A DNA stretch of 64,000 bases from Candidatus Reidiella endopervernicosa (GTDB lineage Bacteria; Pseudomonadota; Gammaproteobacteria; GCF-013343005). The stretch lies in NCBI RefSeq assembly GCF_013343005.1, contig NZ_CP054491.1, positions 2,958,501 through 3,022,500 of the forward strand, given 5' to 3'. The notes under the pieces were generated by a model. It saw only the letters and a list, made by a program, of their open reading frames with translations, did not search any database and was not told where the DNA came from. Positions 37,185-46,905 of this stretch are shown piece after piece (position 1 is the first letter of the stretch; each line of letters opens with the position of its first letter). Made by a program: the position numbers and the translations under genes.

Positions 37185-39195
37185 CAGCTACTATGGCCGT
37201 AGCGAAACCCCTCCACGACTGACCTAAATGATGGATATAACACACGATTACCATGCGCACTGAGGTGATCCCCATCAAAATAGAGCGGCATTCCCTCAGC
37301 AATTGCTGAGCAGGTCTCCGTAGCGCAGAGCAACGGAAAAGGGTCCCATACAATCAGAAGGGAAATCTATCAGCAAGCACGCGCAGCGACTCCATGATCG
37401 GTTCACGATGTGATAACAGATAGTCCCGCTTAATCGAGAGCCTGCCCTCACAGACAGGATTAGCATTATTAAACCAGTCCGAGCATCGAAAAGCGGGAGA
37501 CTTAAAGATCGGTTTTGGAGCATCAATGATGATGTGGACCGGTAGTCTTTCAAGCCATTTTATTATTTCGATCGCCTCCTGAAGCCCCTGTTCTCTGTAG
37601 GATGCAGCAGCATCACTCGAGACAGAACTCACAATTCGTTCTTCACTGAATGCGGCCCACTGGTCACCAAATCGATTGGTCCTCAATGAGGCCAGAAAAA
37701 CAATATCTCCGGGTGCCACTGTTAACTCGATGACAGACAGAGCGCTCCTGATTTTATCGGCACACGCCTTATTTCGTGCCATAGTGGGACCGAGCAGGCC
37801 CGCCACGCCACACCCTCCCTGAGATAACTTAACGATCTTGATTCCAAACTCATCAGAGAGTTGTTGCAGTAGCGTTGAATAGGCCTCTACATGCGAATCG
37901 CCCAACACATAGATTTTATTCTCCACCAACACACCCTCTCGGTTACCACTCATTTCAGTGGGCCACGCATGGGGTACCAAATCCGCTTATCCGCAGTCAC
38001 ACTCATACTGAGCGTTGAGTGTGCATTGAACACAGAATATGAACCCGCGAAACTGGTAACAATCAATAACGTACCTACCAATACAATTCGTCCAGCCGGC
38101 TGAGTCTTTGGAGAGACACCTCTCCTAAGCGGCCTCTCTACTAGGTGATAAGAAGTGATAGCCAGAACGAATGTGGCAGCGATGGCAAACGCAATCTCAG
38201 AAAGCGATTCGAGGCCCGTTGTCCATCGCAAGAGCACATAAACAGGCCAGTGCCACAGATAGAGTGAATAGGAAGTCTTCCCTATATAGACAAGCACACG
38301 ACTCTCAAGCAGTCGTTGAATCACCGGCCTCTCATCAAACGTGTTAACAACACCTGCAATGAGAAACAGTGCGCCACCTGCCGAGGCCAAGGCCCAGGGA
38401 ATCGGAAACCGACTTTCATCGGTTAACGCAAAACCCGCCCCAACCAGTAGAACGCCAACAAGCAGGTAAAGACGCGCTTTCCCTTTAGATTCAGGCAGAA
38501 GACGTCCGTTTGAATGGCAACGATATAACATCGCACCAAAGGCCAACTCCCAGAACCTGCTCGGCAACCAATAGAAAGCCCTCTCCGGGCTTACGGCGGT
38601 TTGATACCACGAGTACCACAACGAGATAACCAGTAGTAGCGGCAATAGAGAGACAGCAACAACCCCTACAAGTGAACGATTATCTCTATAGCGCAACCAT
38701 ACAAAGAAGAGTAGCGGGAAGAAGAGGTAAAACTGCTCTTCAACGCCAAGGGACCAGGTATGCGTGAAGGCGTTAAACTCAACTCTGGGCGAGAAATATC
38801 CATCGTTCAACCACACAAGCGCGAGATTGCTCGCCCCAAAGAAGGCCGAATAGGCGGTGTATTTGCTCGTCTTACTTAACCACGACTCTGGTACAAAGAG
38901 AGTCGTGACAATAGAGACAACAAGCAGACACAGGACAAGTGCAGGAAAGATTCTAACAACACGACGAGCGTAGAATCGGGTAGAAAAACTCAGCAGGCTA
39001 CGGGTTGATTCCTTCGCCAATGAGGCGCTGACAACATACCCTGAAATAACAAAAGAGATCAACACCTGCAAATCCACCCGGGAGCAGTGATGCATCAATA
39101 TGAAACAGCATGACCGCCAGAACGGCAATCGCACGCAATCCATCGATCCCTTGTATGTAGGTGTAATCACCAAAACCAGGCTTATCAACACTCAT
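37185..39195 (-). pseudogene. Acyltransferase-3 / SGNH O-acetyltransferase, frameshifted
   Basis: An OafA-type protein: N-terminal acyltransferase-3 membrane domain (IDGLRAIAVLAVMLFHID, VEEQFYLFFPLLFFVW, TSYSLYLWHWPVYVLLRW) followed by a periplasmic SGNH domain (IYVLGDSHVEAYSTLL ... DGDHLSAHGN). It would O-acetylate a surface polysaccharide. Three shifts break it: near 39065 (loss in a T run), near 37970 and near 37370. Without them it would be about 665 residues. It lies among cassettes but I see no attC of its own. Confidence 0.75.
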
Positions 39196-39481
39196 ACACT
39201 CTCAAAGCCTCGCCACACAGCTGCTAGTCATAAAACTCTCAACAATATACAAACCGACCAATAAGATTGGTCAATACACATCACACACAACAACTGAGAT
39301 CGAATGAAAACAGGTATTTTCAGAATCGTACAGACACAGCAACCACTCAATCAAGCCAGCAGTCACTTTAACGCTACAAACTGCATCTCAGGGCACACAT
39401 AGCAATATGACAGCCCCACAGATAACCATTTACTGCACCCTGCCAGACAAGGCTTGAATAATCACCGTATCAGCCTTCATT
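39196..39481. other. Gene-free AT-rich gap
   Basis: About 285 bases without a supportable gene. The only structure I see is a short palindrome GACCAAT-AAG-ATTGGTC at 39256-39272, in the upstream region of the acyltransferase gene, which could be an operator. Confidence 0.5.
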
Positions 39482-39778
39482 CTACGAAAAGAGAACTAAC
39501 CACGACGCCTCAGAACCAGCCAGCAGACTCAACCCGGCATAGGCAGGCTTACCACAGGGAGCAGCACCAACCGCCTCAGCCACACTGAACGCAGCCGGAG
39601 AGAAGTAGACCATAACCTCACAATGGAGCCGCCCCTCCGACTCATGGCGAACGAAGAGCGCCACATCCTCCGCAGTGACACCCTTTTCCAGCTCAGCCAA
39701 AAATAGCGCCTCGAGCCGATCCAGCGCCGGTCCAACCAACATGGCATCGCCGAGACTCATTGAAAACCAGCTATCCAT
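39482..39778 (-). CDS. Unknown cassette protein, copy 2
   Basis: 98 residues, paralogue of the protein at 35227: identical first 14 residues and most of the middle, differing mainly around residues 15-45 and at the C-terminus. About 250 bases of upstream DNA, including the attC, are virtually identical in both copies, while the downstream sides differ completely. Confidence 0.6.
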   Translation of the reverse strand: MDSWFSMSLGDAMLVGPALDRLEALFLAELEKGVTAEDVALFVRHESEGRLHCEVMVYFSPAAFSVAEAVGAAPCGKPAYAGLSLLAGSEASWLVLFS

Positions 39779-39984
39779 AACACCTACCTATCCAATCAGC
39801 CCACTATTTGGCATCGACCCAGAAATTGTATAACCTCGGAACCACGGCCTGAGAGACACAACAATAACAGAGCCATTCAAGCGAAAGCCCTCAAACAACA
39901 GGAAGAGGCACTGCAGGATGCATAATCACAACAACACCCTCAGTAATACAACACACACACCCGCAGAAGTGAGAACTTTTGGCG

Positions 39985-40054
39985 GCATAACGCAATTATA
40001 CGAGCCGGTCACATAACGCATTATATGTGCCACCCACATAATCTACTGTTAGGC
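39985..40054 (+). other. attC recombination site 2
   Basis: Second copy of the 70-bp site at 35743; identical until the core G, then GTTAGGC instead of GTTATGC. Confidence 0.8.
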
Positions 40055-40062
40055 AAAATAAG

Positions 40063-40242
40063 ATTAATTTACGCATCCGCATAGCTATCGCTTGTATCAG
40101 CATATTATCTGGCATGGCTATGTCTGTAATTAGTGCACTTGATAGTCTTTGGATGTCCTCAATAGTCTATTTCACACTTGGGTTATTTGTTGGGGTATCA
40201 GTATTGATTTTACAATGGACTATTTGGAGAATCCAATTGTAA
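40063..40242 (+). CDS. Possible small cassette membrane protein
   Basis: Open frame of 59 codons from an ATT (weak start) nine bases behind an attC core: two hydrophobic segments (IAIACISILSGMAMSVI and IVYFTLGLFVGVSVLI). It overlaps the next frame by 28 bases. It could be the first part of a single frameshifted gene with the next entry. Confidence 0.35.
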   Translation: MNLRIRIAIACISILSGMAMSVISALDSLWMSSIVYFTLGLFVGVSVLILQWTIWRIQL

Positions 40243-40499
40243 TTCTGATATCTGGAATAATCGGCATTCTTTCTATTCTTGCAATACTGTCAGAGCATAA
40301 GGGGTTTGATTCTGATGCAAATGCTGCTTACTCTGAAGCTTTTGATCATTTTCATGATATGAAAGCATGCCAACCCATGAATCATGAGCTAAGAGAACTA
40401 AGAAAAGAAGGGCTCCAAGCATGCGTAGTCAAGGTTGGTCAAATCAGGCAGACGCTATTCTTAAGATACAACAGGCGCGTCTCTCAAGTCCTCCCTTAA
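40215..40499 (+). CDS. Cassette protein with one membrane helix
   Basis: 94 residues from ATG 40215: a hydrophobic N-terminus (NPIVILISGIIGILSILAIL) and a charged tail (SEAFDHFHDMKACQPMNHELRELRKEGL). No family recognised. Another frame (40421-40606) stays open towards the attC, so an indel near the end is possible. Confidence 0.4.
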   Translation: MDYLENPIVILISGIIGILSILAILSEHKGFDSDANAAYSEAFDHFHDMKACQPMNHELRELRKEGLQACVVKVGQIRQTLFLRYNRRVSQVLP

Positions 40500-40655
40500 G
40501 TTTAATAGATGGAATACGAAGTCAAGTCAAAACAAACAGAAAGACTGGTGTGCCGAAACATTCAGAGCAGCTAGCCAACACTGCAAGGATGGCTTTATTA
40601 CAATGAGTGAAGCTAGTAAAAACAAATTATTATCACTTCAGTAGTTGATGGTTAT

Positions 40656-40731
40656 GCCTAACAAGTACACCCAGTTCGCCACTCCGTGGCTGGGACGCCG
40701 CACAGCGGCGCCCTGGTGTATGGCGTTATGT
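40656..40731 (+). other. attC recombination site 3
   Basis: 76 bp from GCCTAAC to GTTATGT with matching inner arms (ACACC / GGTGT) and a central GGACGCCG...CGGCGCCC hairpin: a well-formed integron cassette site. Confidence 0.85.
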
Positions 40732-40750
40732 GTAATAAGGATTATCAATA

Positions 40751-40961
40751 ATGGATATAAGTCGAGATTCCTGTCCCTATGAGCCTGGAGATGAAGTACG
40801 CTTTATTGGAGGAGAGAAATTAGGCTGGTATCAGGATACCAGATCAATTTGGCTTAAAAGTTAATGATGTAATCGTGATTCGCTCAATCAAAGAAAATAT
40901 GTATATATACGACACTAAAGGCAATGGAGGCTGCCATTGGAAGCTATTCGAGAGATGTTAA
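40751..40961 (+). pseudogene. Small cassette protein with a frameshift
   Basis: Begins MDISRDSCPYEPGDEVRFIGGEKLGWYQ and, after a 1-base shift near 40832, continues PDQFGLKVNDVIVIRSIKEN to WKLFERC and a stop. About 70 residues; the YxPGDxVRF pattern looks like a small SH3/KOW-type barrel. Fits exactly between attC sites 3 and 4. Confidence 0.5.
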
Positions 40962-40971
40962 CAGCAAAAAC

Positions 40972-41060
40972 ACATAACAAATCATTCAAGTGCGCACGCA
41001 AAAGACGCGTGCTGGACGCTGCGCAGAAGACGCGCATCGCCCTTAATTCAAACGTTAGGT
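40972..41060 (+). other. attC recombination site 4
   Basis: Core pair ACATAAC and GTTAGGT, 89 bp, with inner complementary CGCGT/ACGCG-type segments. Confidence 0.8.
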
Positions 41061-41084
41061 GCAGGGAGATATAGTGCTAATAAA

Positions 41085-41978
41085 ATGAAAGACTATGAAC
41101 GCATTTATAAAACTATCAATGCAATCATATTAAATGAAGGTGCCGATCCTACTGTCTCCTGTACATTCTTTTGCATTTTATGGCGCAAAGATACTGAAAG
41201 ATCACTACAAGATAGATGCAAAAGCAGTCGCTGGTTCATGTTGTTACCATCTGGGCAATGATAACGCACTAACATTTGGTGAATTTTCAGGTGATGAATT
41301 GGTGAGTAATAGCAATGCATTCCATGGCTGGATTATCGCTGAAGGGTGGTTGGTTGACTTTATGGCACCAGTTTTTCCAGACATAATGAAAAAACAAAAC
41401 CCTAATTTGTCATTACCATCAAAGATGATGCAAAAGCGTATAGAACAAATGTCGAGTGAAGTCATTAACCTGGGAGAGTCTGGCGAATTCTATTTTCTAA
41501 TTGACCCTGAAATGATTAAAGACAGTCGGGGAGTCGCTATTTTTGCGGAAGCTTGTTTTGGGCATCCAAGCCCAAGCAAGCGGCAAAAACTTAACGCGAC
41601 CGTTTATGCCTGCGGCGCCCCGACCGTCCTGCGTACGTTGCGTAATCACCTCTTCGCGGCTCTACACAACTCCCTCAGTGACTCTACGCCGACATAAAGC
41701 CGCTGCTGCATCTTCTTCGTCGTTCGCTCGCGCTCTCAACTACGAATAGGCAGACGGCGTCGACTATCGGGGACTAACCGCCCTCACTTCGCTCTCCATG
41801 GCGGTCAGCGAGTGTCATATCTTTCTTCAAGTCCTGCATTCGCGGATTTAGCATACATATGCTCTAAATGGTATAAAAGCCTCCAAAGAAAATGATCAAG
41901 GCCATCCCAATCAGTGATGACAAGGGCACTGAACGAATGGTTTCTCTATCTGGAAGGGCAATAAGTGCAGCATGGTAA
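41085..41978 (+). pseudogene. DUF2026-like cassette gene, interrupted by repeat copy C
   Basis: Starts MKDYERIYKTINAIILNEGADPTVSCTFF, shifts frame near 41165, then runs AKILKDHYKIDAKAVAGSCCYHLGND and GWIIAEGWLVDFMAPVFPDIM, as in DUF2026-type proteins. It is then cut by the 285-bp repeat; removing that continues KDRVSYLSSSPAFADLAYICSKWYK in frame. One more shift near 41880 leads to PPKKMIKAIPISDDKG and the stop. The gene is thus disabled by one insertion and two indels. Its attC follows directly. Confidence 0.65.
41526..41810 (+). mobile_element. 284-bp dispersed element, copy C
   Basis: 285 bp beginning TCGGGGAGTCGC. Left hairpin arms are GCTTG / CAAGC in place of GTTTG / CAAAC, a compensatory pair. 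Inserted in sense orientation in a cassette gene. Right flank AGTG. Confidence 0.9.
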
Positions 41979-41983
41979 ATTGC

Positions 41984-42069
41984 ACCTAACAAATAGCTCA
42001 AGTCATTCGCTCTCGCTCACTGGGACGCTCCGCCGCGATGCGGCTCCGCGCCCTTGCAAAGCGTTAGGG
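41984..42069 (+). other. attC recombination site 5
   Basis: 86 bp, ACCTAAC to GTTAGGG, with the inner CTCCGCCGCG...CGGCTCCGCG hairpin. Confidence 0.8.
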
Positions 42070-42179
42070 CAACACTAAAAAGGCTTGGAGGTAACAGTAG
42101 ATTTTGAAATTTGTGTGAGTATCTTGTTTGGGTTGGAAGTGAGCGTTGAAGAAAAGTGAAAACTCTAGTGGAGGTGTTT

Positions 42180-42242
42180 ATGGAAAATTCAATCGTTTTG
42201 TTTACATGCGTTTGGTGCGGGGTGGCGTTTCTGCGGGCCTAG
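42180..42242 (+). CDS. Possible 20-residue peptide
   Basis: Short frame MENSIVLFTCVWCGVAFLRA with a good ribosome site (GGAGGT, 6 bases before the ATG). It overlaps the structured region described next. A leader peptide is possible but unproven. Confidence 0.3.
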   Translation: MENSIVLFTCVWCGVAFLRA

Positions 42243-42338
42243 TTGGGACACTTTCAACCCAAATGAGAGATTATCACTAATGAATGGTCTGCTAGATCCA
42301 GGAGGAACGAGAGGGGTGCAAATCCCTCTCCCGCACCA
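42213..42338 (+). ncRNA. Structured, tRNA-like non-coding cassette
   Basis: Ends pair perfectly over nine bases (TGGTGCGGG / CCCGCACCA, finishing in CCA), with a 7-base hairpin GAGAGGG-GTGCAAAT-CCCTCTC just inside the 3' arm, like an acceptor stem plus T arm. The middle has other small stems (TTGGG / CCCAA) but no clear D arm or anticodon loop, and at 126 bases it is too long for a plain tRNA. It fills the cassette between attC 5 and 6, which has no other convincing gene. Confidence 0.35.
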
Positions 42339-42373
42339 TATTGAATAAAGGTTAAAGTTATGAGGCTTAAATG

Positions 42374-42486
42374 CCCTAACAAGCCAATCAACAAGGACAA
42401 ACCTCCGCGGCACTTTAGCTGTGCTTATCGCTACGCTAGCACAGCTAAACCGCCACTACGTTTGCCTGTTATCGTGAACGTTAGGC
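42374..42486 (+). other. attC recombination site 6
   Basis: 113 bp, CCCTAAC to GTTAGGC, with a long inner hairpin (TTTAGCTGTGCT / AGCACAGCTAAA). Confidence 0.85.
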
Positions 42487-42503
42487 CTATATAAGGAAAA
42501 TAG

Positions 42504-42548
42504 ATGTTTAAGAAGTTTATAAATGGAATGATTTTCGGGGCTGGGTTT
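42504..42548 (+). pseudogene. 5' stub of a cassette gene
   Basis: MFKKFINGMIFGAGF, then MITE copy 2 begins. AAGGAAAATAG before the ATG is a plausible ribosome site. The rest of the gene is missing behind the MITE and IS. Confidence 0.5.
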
Positions 42549-42792
42549 GGAATAAGTGGGGTCAGATGAAACTTAGCTCTTGATACTCCATTCTTGTGTA
42601 GTGGCATAGTTAATTTAGCCACGTGACCAGAGGATAAGCAGCCACCTTACAAAGGATTTATAAAGGCCATATAAAGAGCACCGCCCTTACCTCATGACGC
42701 TACGAGTGATAGGCAGAGAGTTATTTCACTGACCTCAATTATCCGAACGAAGCGGCCAGAATCACACAAAGGAAGGGTTATATTTCATCTGA
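42549..42792. mobile_element. MITE copy 2, right end lost
   Basis: Nearly identical to the copy at 36821 from GGAATAAGTGGGG through TTTCATCTGA, then replaced by the left end of the IS3 element. The last 13 bases of the inverted end are missing. Confidence 0.85.
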
Positions 42793-42819
42793 GGCTCCCC
42801 AGTTTAACGGATGAAATAA

Positions 42820-43964
42820 TTAAGAGGCACACTTTGCCTCGTATTCTGAAGGACTTACATACCCCAAGTACGAGTGACGCCTGCGTCTGTTATAAAAGAC
42901 TTCGATGTATTCAAACAGACTCTGCTTTGCTTCCTGTTTGGTTTTGTAATCTTCGTAATCTACCAGTTCGGTCTTAAGTGTACCGAAGAAACTTTCCGCC
43001 ACCGCATTATCCAGGCATTCACCTTTACGGCTCATGCTGCAGCGTAATGAGCTCTCTTTCAACAGCCTCTGGTAGTCACCTGAAGTATAGGTTCTGCCCT
43101 GGTCTGAGTGCACAACTACAGACTCTACTCGGCCTCTTCGCCAGATAGCCATCGTGAGTGCGTCCTTCACCAGTAGAGTGTTATTATTGTTGCTCATAGC
43201 CCAGCCAATGACATGCCTTGAATAGAGATCAATGATGACGGCCAGATAAAGCCACCCTTGCCGCGTCGGTATGCCGGGGAGTCGCTATTTTTGCGAAAGT
43301 TTGTTTTGGGCATCCAAGCCCAAGCAAACAGCAAAAACTTAACGCGACCGTTTATGCCTACGGCCCCCGACCGTCCTGCGTACGTTGCGTAATCACCTCT
43401 TCGCGGCTCTACACAACTCCCTCAGTGACTCTACGCCGACATAAAGCCGCTGCTGCATCTTCTTCGTCGTCCGCTCGCGCTCTCAACTACGAATATGCAG
43501 ACGGCGTCGACTATCGCGGACTAACCGCCTTCGCTTCGCTATCCATGGCGGTCAGCGAAGGTGGTGTCAGAGACCCAGGCTTTATCAGGTCTTTCCACAT
43601 CAAACTCTCGCTTAAGCAGATCTGGCGCGGGCTGCATCGTGTTCTTTGAGTTAGTCGTTATGACAAACTTTCTAGCCATCTTAGATGCAATGTCATTTGC
43701 CCTCATCAGTCTGGCCACACGATTAACACCAACACGTTCGCCCATCTCTTGCAGATCTTTATGGATGCGAGGCGATCCATAGATCTGCCGACTTGCCTTG
43801 TGAAACAGCTTTATTTTAGCGGTGAGCTGGCGATCCTCAATGGAGCGCTTGCTTTCAGGTCGGTTGCACCATGAATAGTAGCCATTCACTGATACATCAA
43901 GCGCATGACAGAGCCGTATAATTCGATGCTTTGTGCTGAGCGATTGAATAAAGGCGTACTTCAC
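42820..43964 (-). pseudogene. IS3 transposase OrfB, interrupted by repeat copy D
   Basis: The N-terminal part (43964-43558) has the HTH_21-type start and DKAWVSDTTF with the first catalytic Asp; the C-terminal part (43273-42820) has the second Asp (VVVHSDQGRTYTS) and the Glu (CLDNAVAESFFGTLKTE). Removing the repeat reads DTTFIPTRQGWLYLAVIIDL, the usual IS3 sequence, so the enzyme was intact before the insertion. Confidence 0.88.
43274..43557 (+). mobile_element. 284-bp dispersed element, copy D
   Basis: 284 bp, antisense to the transposase gene it splits. Left hairpin arms GTTTG / CAAAC. Right flank AAGG. It proves that the element was mobile after the IS3 copy existed. Confidence 0.92.
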
Positions 43965-44269
43965 TTGAGATCCCTCGCAAAGTACGCGGCGGCTTTTTTT
44001 AGGATTTCAAGCTCCTCTTTCAGCCGTTCATTCTCTTGGCGAAGGGTGGTGACTTCGCTTTGATCCTGCTTCTTTGGCCTTCCCGGACCTTCAAAGGCTT
44101 TGTTTCCTTTGTTGGATAACTGCTCTTTCCATTTGTAGAGTTGATTACGCCGAATACCAAGCTCCATAGCGATATCAGTGGCTGGTCTATCAGACTCATC
44201 CATCAGGCGAACCGCTTCTAATTTGAACTCTTTGGTGTAGGTCTTATATGGCTTGCGTTTTCTAGTCAT
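43961..44269 (-). CDS. IS3 transposase OrfA
   Basis: 102 residues, HTH of the IS3 OrfA type (YTKEFKLEAVRLMDES ... MELGIRRNQLYKWKEQ) and C-terminal leucine-zipper helix (LRQENERLKEELEILKKAAAYFA). It overlaps the orfB start by four bases, where IS3 elements usually frameshift to make the OrfAB fusion. Confidence 0.9.
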   Translation of the reverse strand: MTRKRKPYKTYTKEFKLEAVRLMDESDRPATDIAMELGIRRNQLYKWKEQLSNKGNKAFEGPGRPKKQDQSEVTTLRQENERLKEELEILKKAAAYFARDLK

Positions 44270-44330
44270 TTGATACTCCTATGGCGACATTGTCGCTTAT
44301 TAAAAGTACCCGTTAAACTGGGGAGGTTCA

Positions 44331-44887
44331 TCGAGACTGTTTTCGAGAAACTTGATCTTTGACAGTAGGTCATGGGCGATTGAGGGGTGCAATTTCATAT
44401 GCGTCCACTCCTCCTCGTTGAGCTTGCCGGGCTTGATCAAGATAGCATCCGGTATCCCGATCTTTCCCACGTCGTGGAGCATCGTCCCCCGCTCAATATG
44501 CTTGAGTGCCTTCTCATCGGTTATACCTGCGAGCCTTGCAAAGCGGACCGTCATTCTTGTTACCCGTTCAGTATGGTCCTTGGTCTCCTTGTGACGCAAA
44601 TCCATGACCTGGACCCATCCCTGCATCGTCTGCTCATAACTCTCGACCACTTCATTCTTTGCCTTCGTCAAGGCATCGACAGCTCGATTAATCAAATAGA
44701 ACAACATCGCGCCAGTCACCGCGATAAACGCCCACCCTTTGATGCTTTGTGCGGCTGTGATCGATTCAGCCGAGCCAAATATGTTACCAATCACCATGTC
44801 CGAGAAGTAGATCCATAACGAACCGACGATCACATAGATGGCTACGATTTTGGCTTGTGGTACCAGCTTCATCCTATTTGCTCTCAT
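44331..44887 (-). pseudogene. Membrane HD-GYP phosphodiesterase, 3' part lost at the IS
   Basis: Two N-terminal helices (IVAIYVIVGSLWIYFS and AFIAVTGAMLFYLI), a coiled linker and the first half of an HD-GYP domain (HTERVTRM, MLHDVGKIGIPD). After KIKFLENSLD the frame runs into the IS3 end; the HHE and GYP motifs are missing, so it cannot be an active enzyme. Confidence 0.85.
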
Positions 44888-45057
44888 CAGTTATCAGCCA
44901 ACACAGAGAATTCCGTCAACACCAGAAGCAAGAGTGCCACTACTCTCTTCGTATTCCCAATGTACCCGAGCATTGTAGTCACCGCAGCATTGATCGGACG
45001 AACATCTGAGCTCGGCAGGACTCAGAAATAAGCGGGGTAGTTTCATTCTGACTCCAT

Positions 45058-45912
45058 TCAATTATTTGAGCGATTAGTAAAGAAATTGATGATAGCCAAA
45101 CCACTGATTGTCAGCACAACCAAGAGTGAAACTGCATTCAAGACAGGCGTTGAACTAAATCGAATCCGTGAATACAAATCGATAGGCAAGGTAGGATCTG
45201 AACCGATCAGAAAGATCGTCGTGTTTATATTGGAAAAGCTTAATATAAAGGCAACCACAAAAGCCCCGATGATCGCTGGACGAAGAAAAGGGATTGTTAC
45301 ATACCATATCGCTTCTAGGCGTGTCGCTTTAAGACTCAGTGCTGCTTCTTCCAGCGTACGGTCAAATTTTTTTCAGGCGCGCTGAAACAAGCAACATGAC
45401 ATAGGTCGCGGCAAAGGAGAACTGCCCCAGAACAACCAGCCAGTAACTGGGTCTAAACAACTCAACATCCACACCCAACGCATTCTCAATATGATTTCCA
45501 GCAGCTGTCGCGGTCAACAATATAGAGACCCCCAATATAACACCGGGAATCACCAGGGGCGCCAGAGCCAGAAAGTACAGCAAGCCTTTTAATCGGAACT
45601 CCTCTTCTTCAAAGAGTAGCGCTGCAATCGTCCCAACAAGAGTGGATAGGACGGCGACGAAAAGCCTGTGCTGAGACTGGTATAAATACTTGTTATCAGC
45701 TCCTCATCAGCAAAAATCCCCTGCCTGTCATCAGACGATGAAATAAACCAGTCTAGTGTAAACCCGTTCCAGGGCAGTGAAATAAAGTTGGAATCATTAA
45801 ATGCCAACACGGAGATGGCAAGCAGGGGCATAACTAAAAACGCAAAGAACAGAAAAACATAAGAACCATAGGCGATTCGGTAGAAAGGCGAGCTAGGAAG
45901 CGAACAAATCAT
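45058..45912 (-). pseudogene. potC: Spermidine/putrescine-type ABC permease PotC, two frameshifts
   Basis: Reads MICSLPSSPFYRIAYGSYVFLFFAFL ... SLSTGF, then shifts near 45660 to EEFRLKGLLYFLALAPLVIPGVILGV and again at a T8 run near 45365 to DRTLEEAALSLKATRLEAIWYVTIP (the EAA loop that contacts the ATPase) and ISGLAIINFF. Six helices would be present without the shifts. Its start overlaps the potB stop by four bases. AT-richer than the chromosome. Confidence 0.85.
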
Positions 45913-46175
45913 GACCCCACCTTCTCTAGTTTTTGGCCAGATAATTTCAGGGCAATCCAGATAATACCGGAAGATAACATGAGCAGTAAGAATCCGAATG
46001 CAGCTCCTTCATTCCAGTTGAATGTTGTGAGGAAATTATTATATATCTGTTCTGTAAACCACAACGAACTCTTGCCACCTAACAAGTTAGGCGCAAGGTA
46101 ATCACCAATAACCAACATAAACACAATGATTGAGCCAGTAACAATTCCCGGCATTGAATAGGGGATGATGATTCT

Positions 46176-46461
46176 TCGGGGAGTCGCTATTTTTGCGGAA
46201 GCATGTTTTGGGCATCCAAGCCCAAGCATGCGGCAAATACTTAACGCGACCGTTTATGCCTACGGCGCCCCGACCGTCTCTGCGTACGTTGCGTAATCAC
46301 CTCTTCGCGGCTCTACACAACTCCCTCAGTGACTCTACGCCGACATAAAGCCGTTGCTGCATCTTCTCCGTCGTTCGCTCGCGCTCTCAACTACGAATAG
46401 GCAGACGGCGTCGACTATCGGGGACTAACCGCCTTCGCTTCGCTATCCATGGCGGTCAGCG
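46176..46461 (+). mobile_element. 284-bp dispersed element, copy E
   Basis: 286 bp beginning TCGGGGAGTCGC, antisense to potB. Left hairpin arms GCATG / CATGC, a second compensatory variant. Right flank TGTG. Confidence 0.92.
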
Positions 46462-46905
46462 TGTGAATATAGCCCATTTAGTCGCGCCTAGATCACAGGC
46501 TGCCTCAATCAGTGAGTCATCCAGAGTTTCTAGCGTGGACATAATCGGGATCACCATAAACAGCACGGACATATAAAGCAGACCTACCACCATACTGAAA
46601 TCGGTATAGAGTAAATTCAGGGGGGTATTGATGACTCCTATCGTCATCAGTAGATGATTAATAACACCATGATCGCCAAGCAGTACCATCCAGCCATAAA
46701 CCGTCACCAGCTCACCTACCCAAAGGGGAATAAGCAATAGCAACATCAAAAAACTGGCGCTTCGCTTCGACGCGACCTTCGTTAAATAGAACGCAACAGG
46801 AAAGGCGACAATGAAGGCCAACAGTGTGACCACGATCGAATAGGTCGCTGTTTTTACAAATGTCAGCCAATAGATTTTTTGAGTGAAGAATTCAATATAA
46901 TTGTT

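Larger units (their letters stand above)
42790..44330 (-). mobile_element. IS3-family insertion sequence containing repeat copy D
   Basis: Ends TGAGGCTCCCCAGTTTAACGG and, inverted, TGAACCTCCCCAGTTTAACGG: nearly perfect 21-bp inverted repeats. 1541 bp including copy D, so about 1257 bp by itself, a normal IS3 size, with overlapping orfA and orfB. The flanks do not show a convincing 3-4 bp duplication, and the left neighbour is a cut MITE while the right neighbour is a cut HD-GYP gene; the junction was rearranged after insertion. Confidence 0.9.

Noticed and set aside
35823-41978. Reading each frame fragment of the cassette region as a separate gene
   Set aside because: Fragments join into single proteins when one or two bases are corrected and lie exactly between attC sites, so they are reported as broken single genes.
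44990-45057. Similarity of AAATAAGCGGGGT near 45025 to the MITE end
   Set aside because: Only about 12 bases match loosely and no second end is found; not enough to call a MITE remnant.
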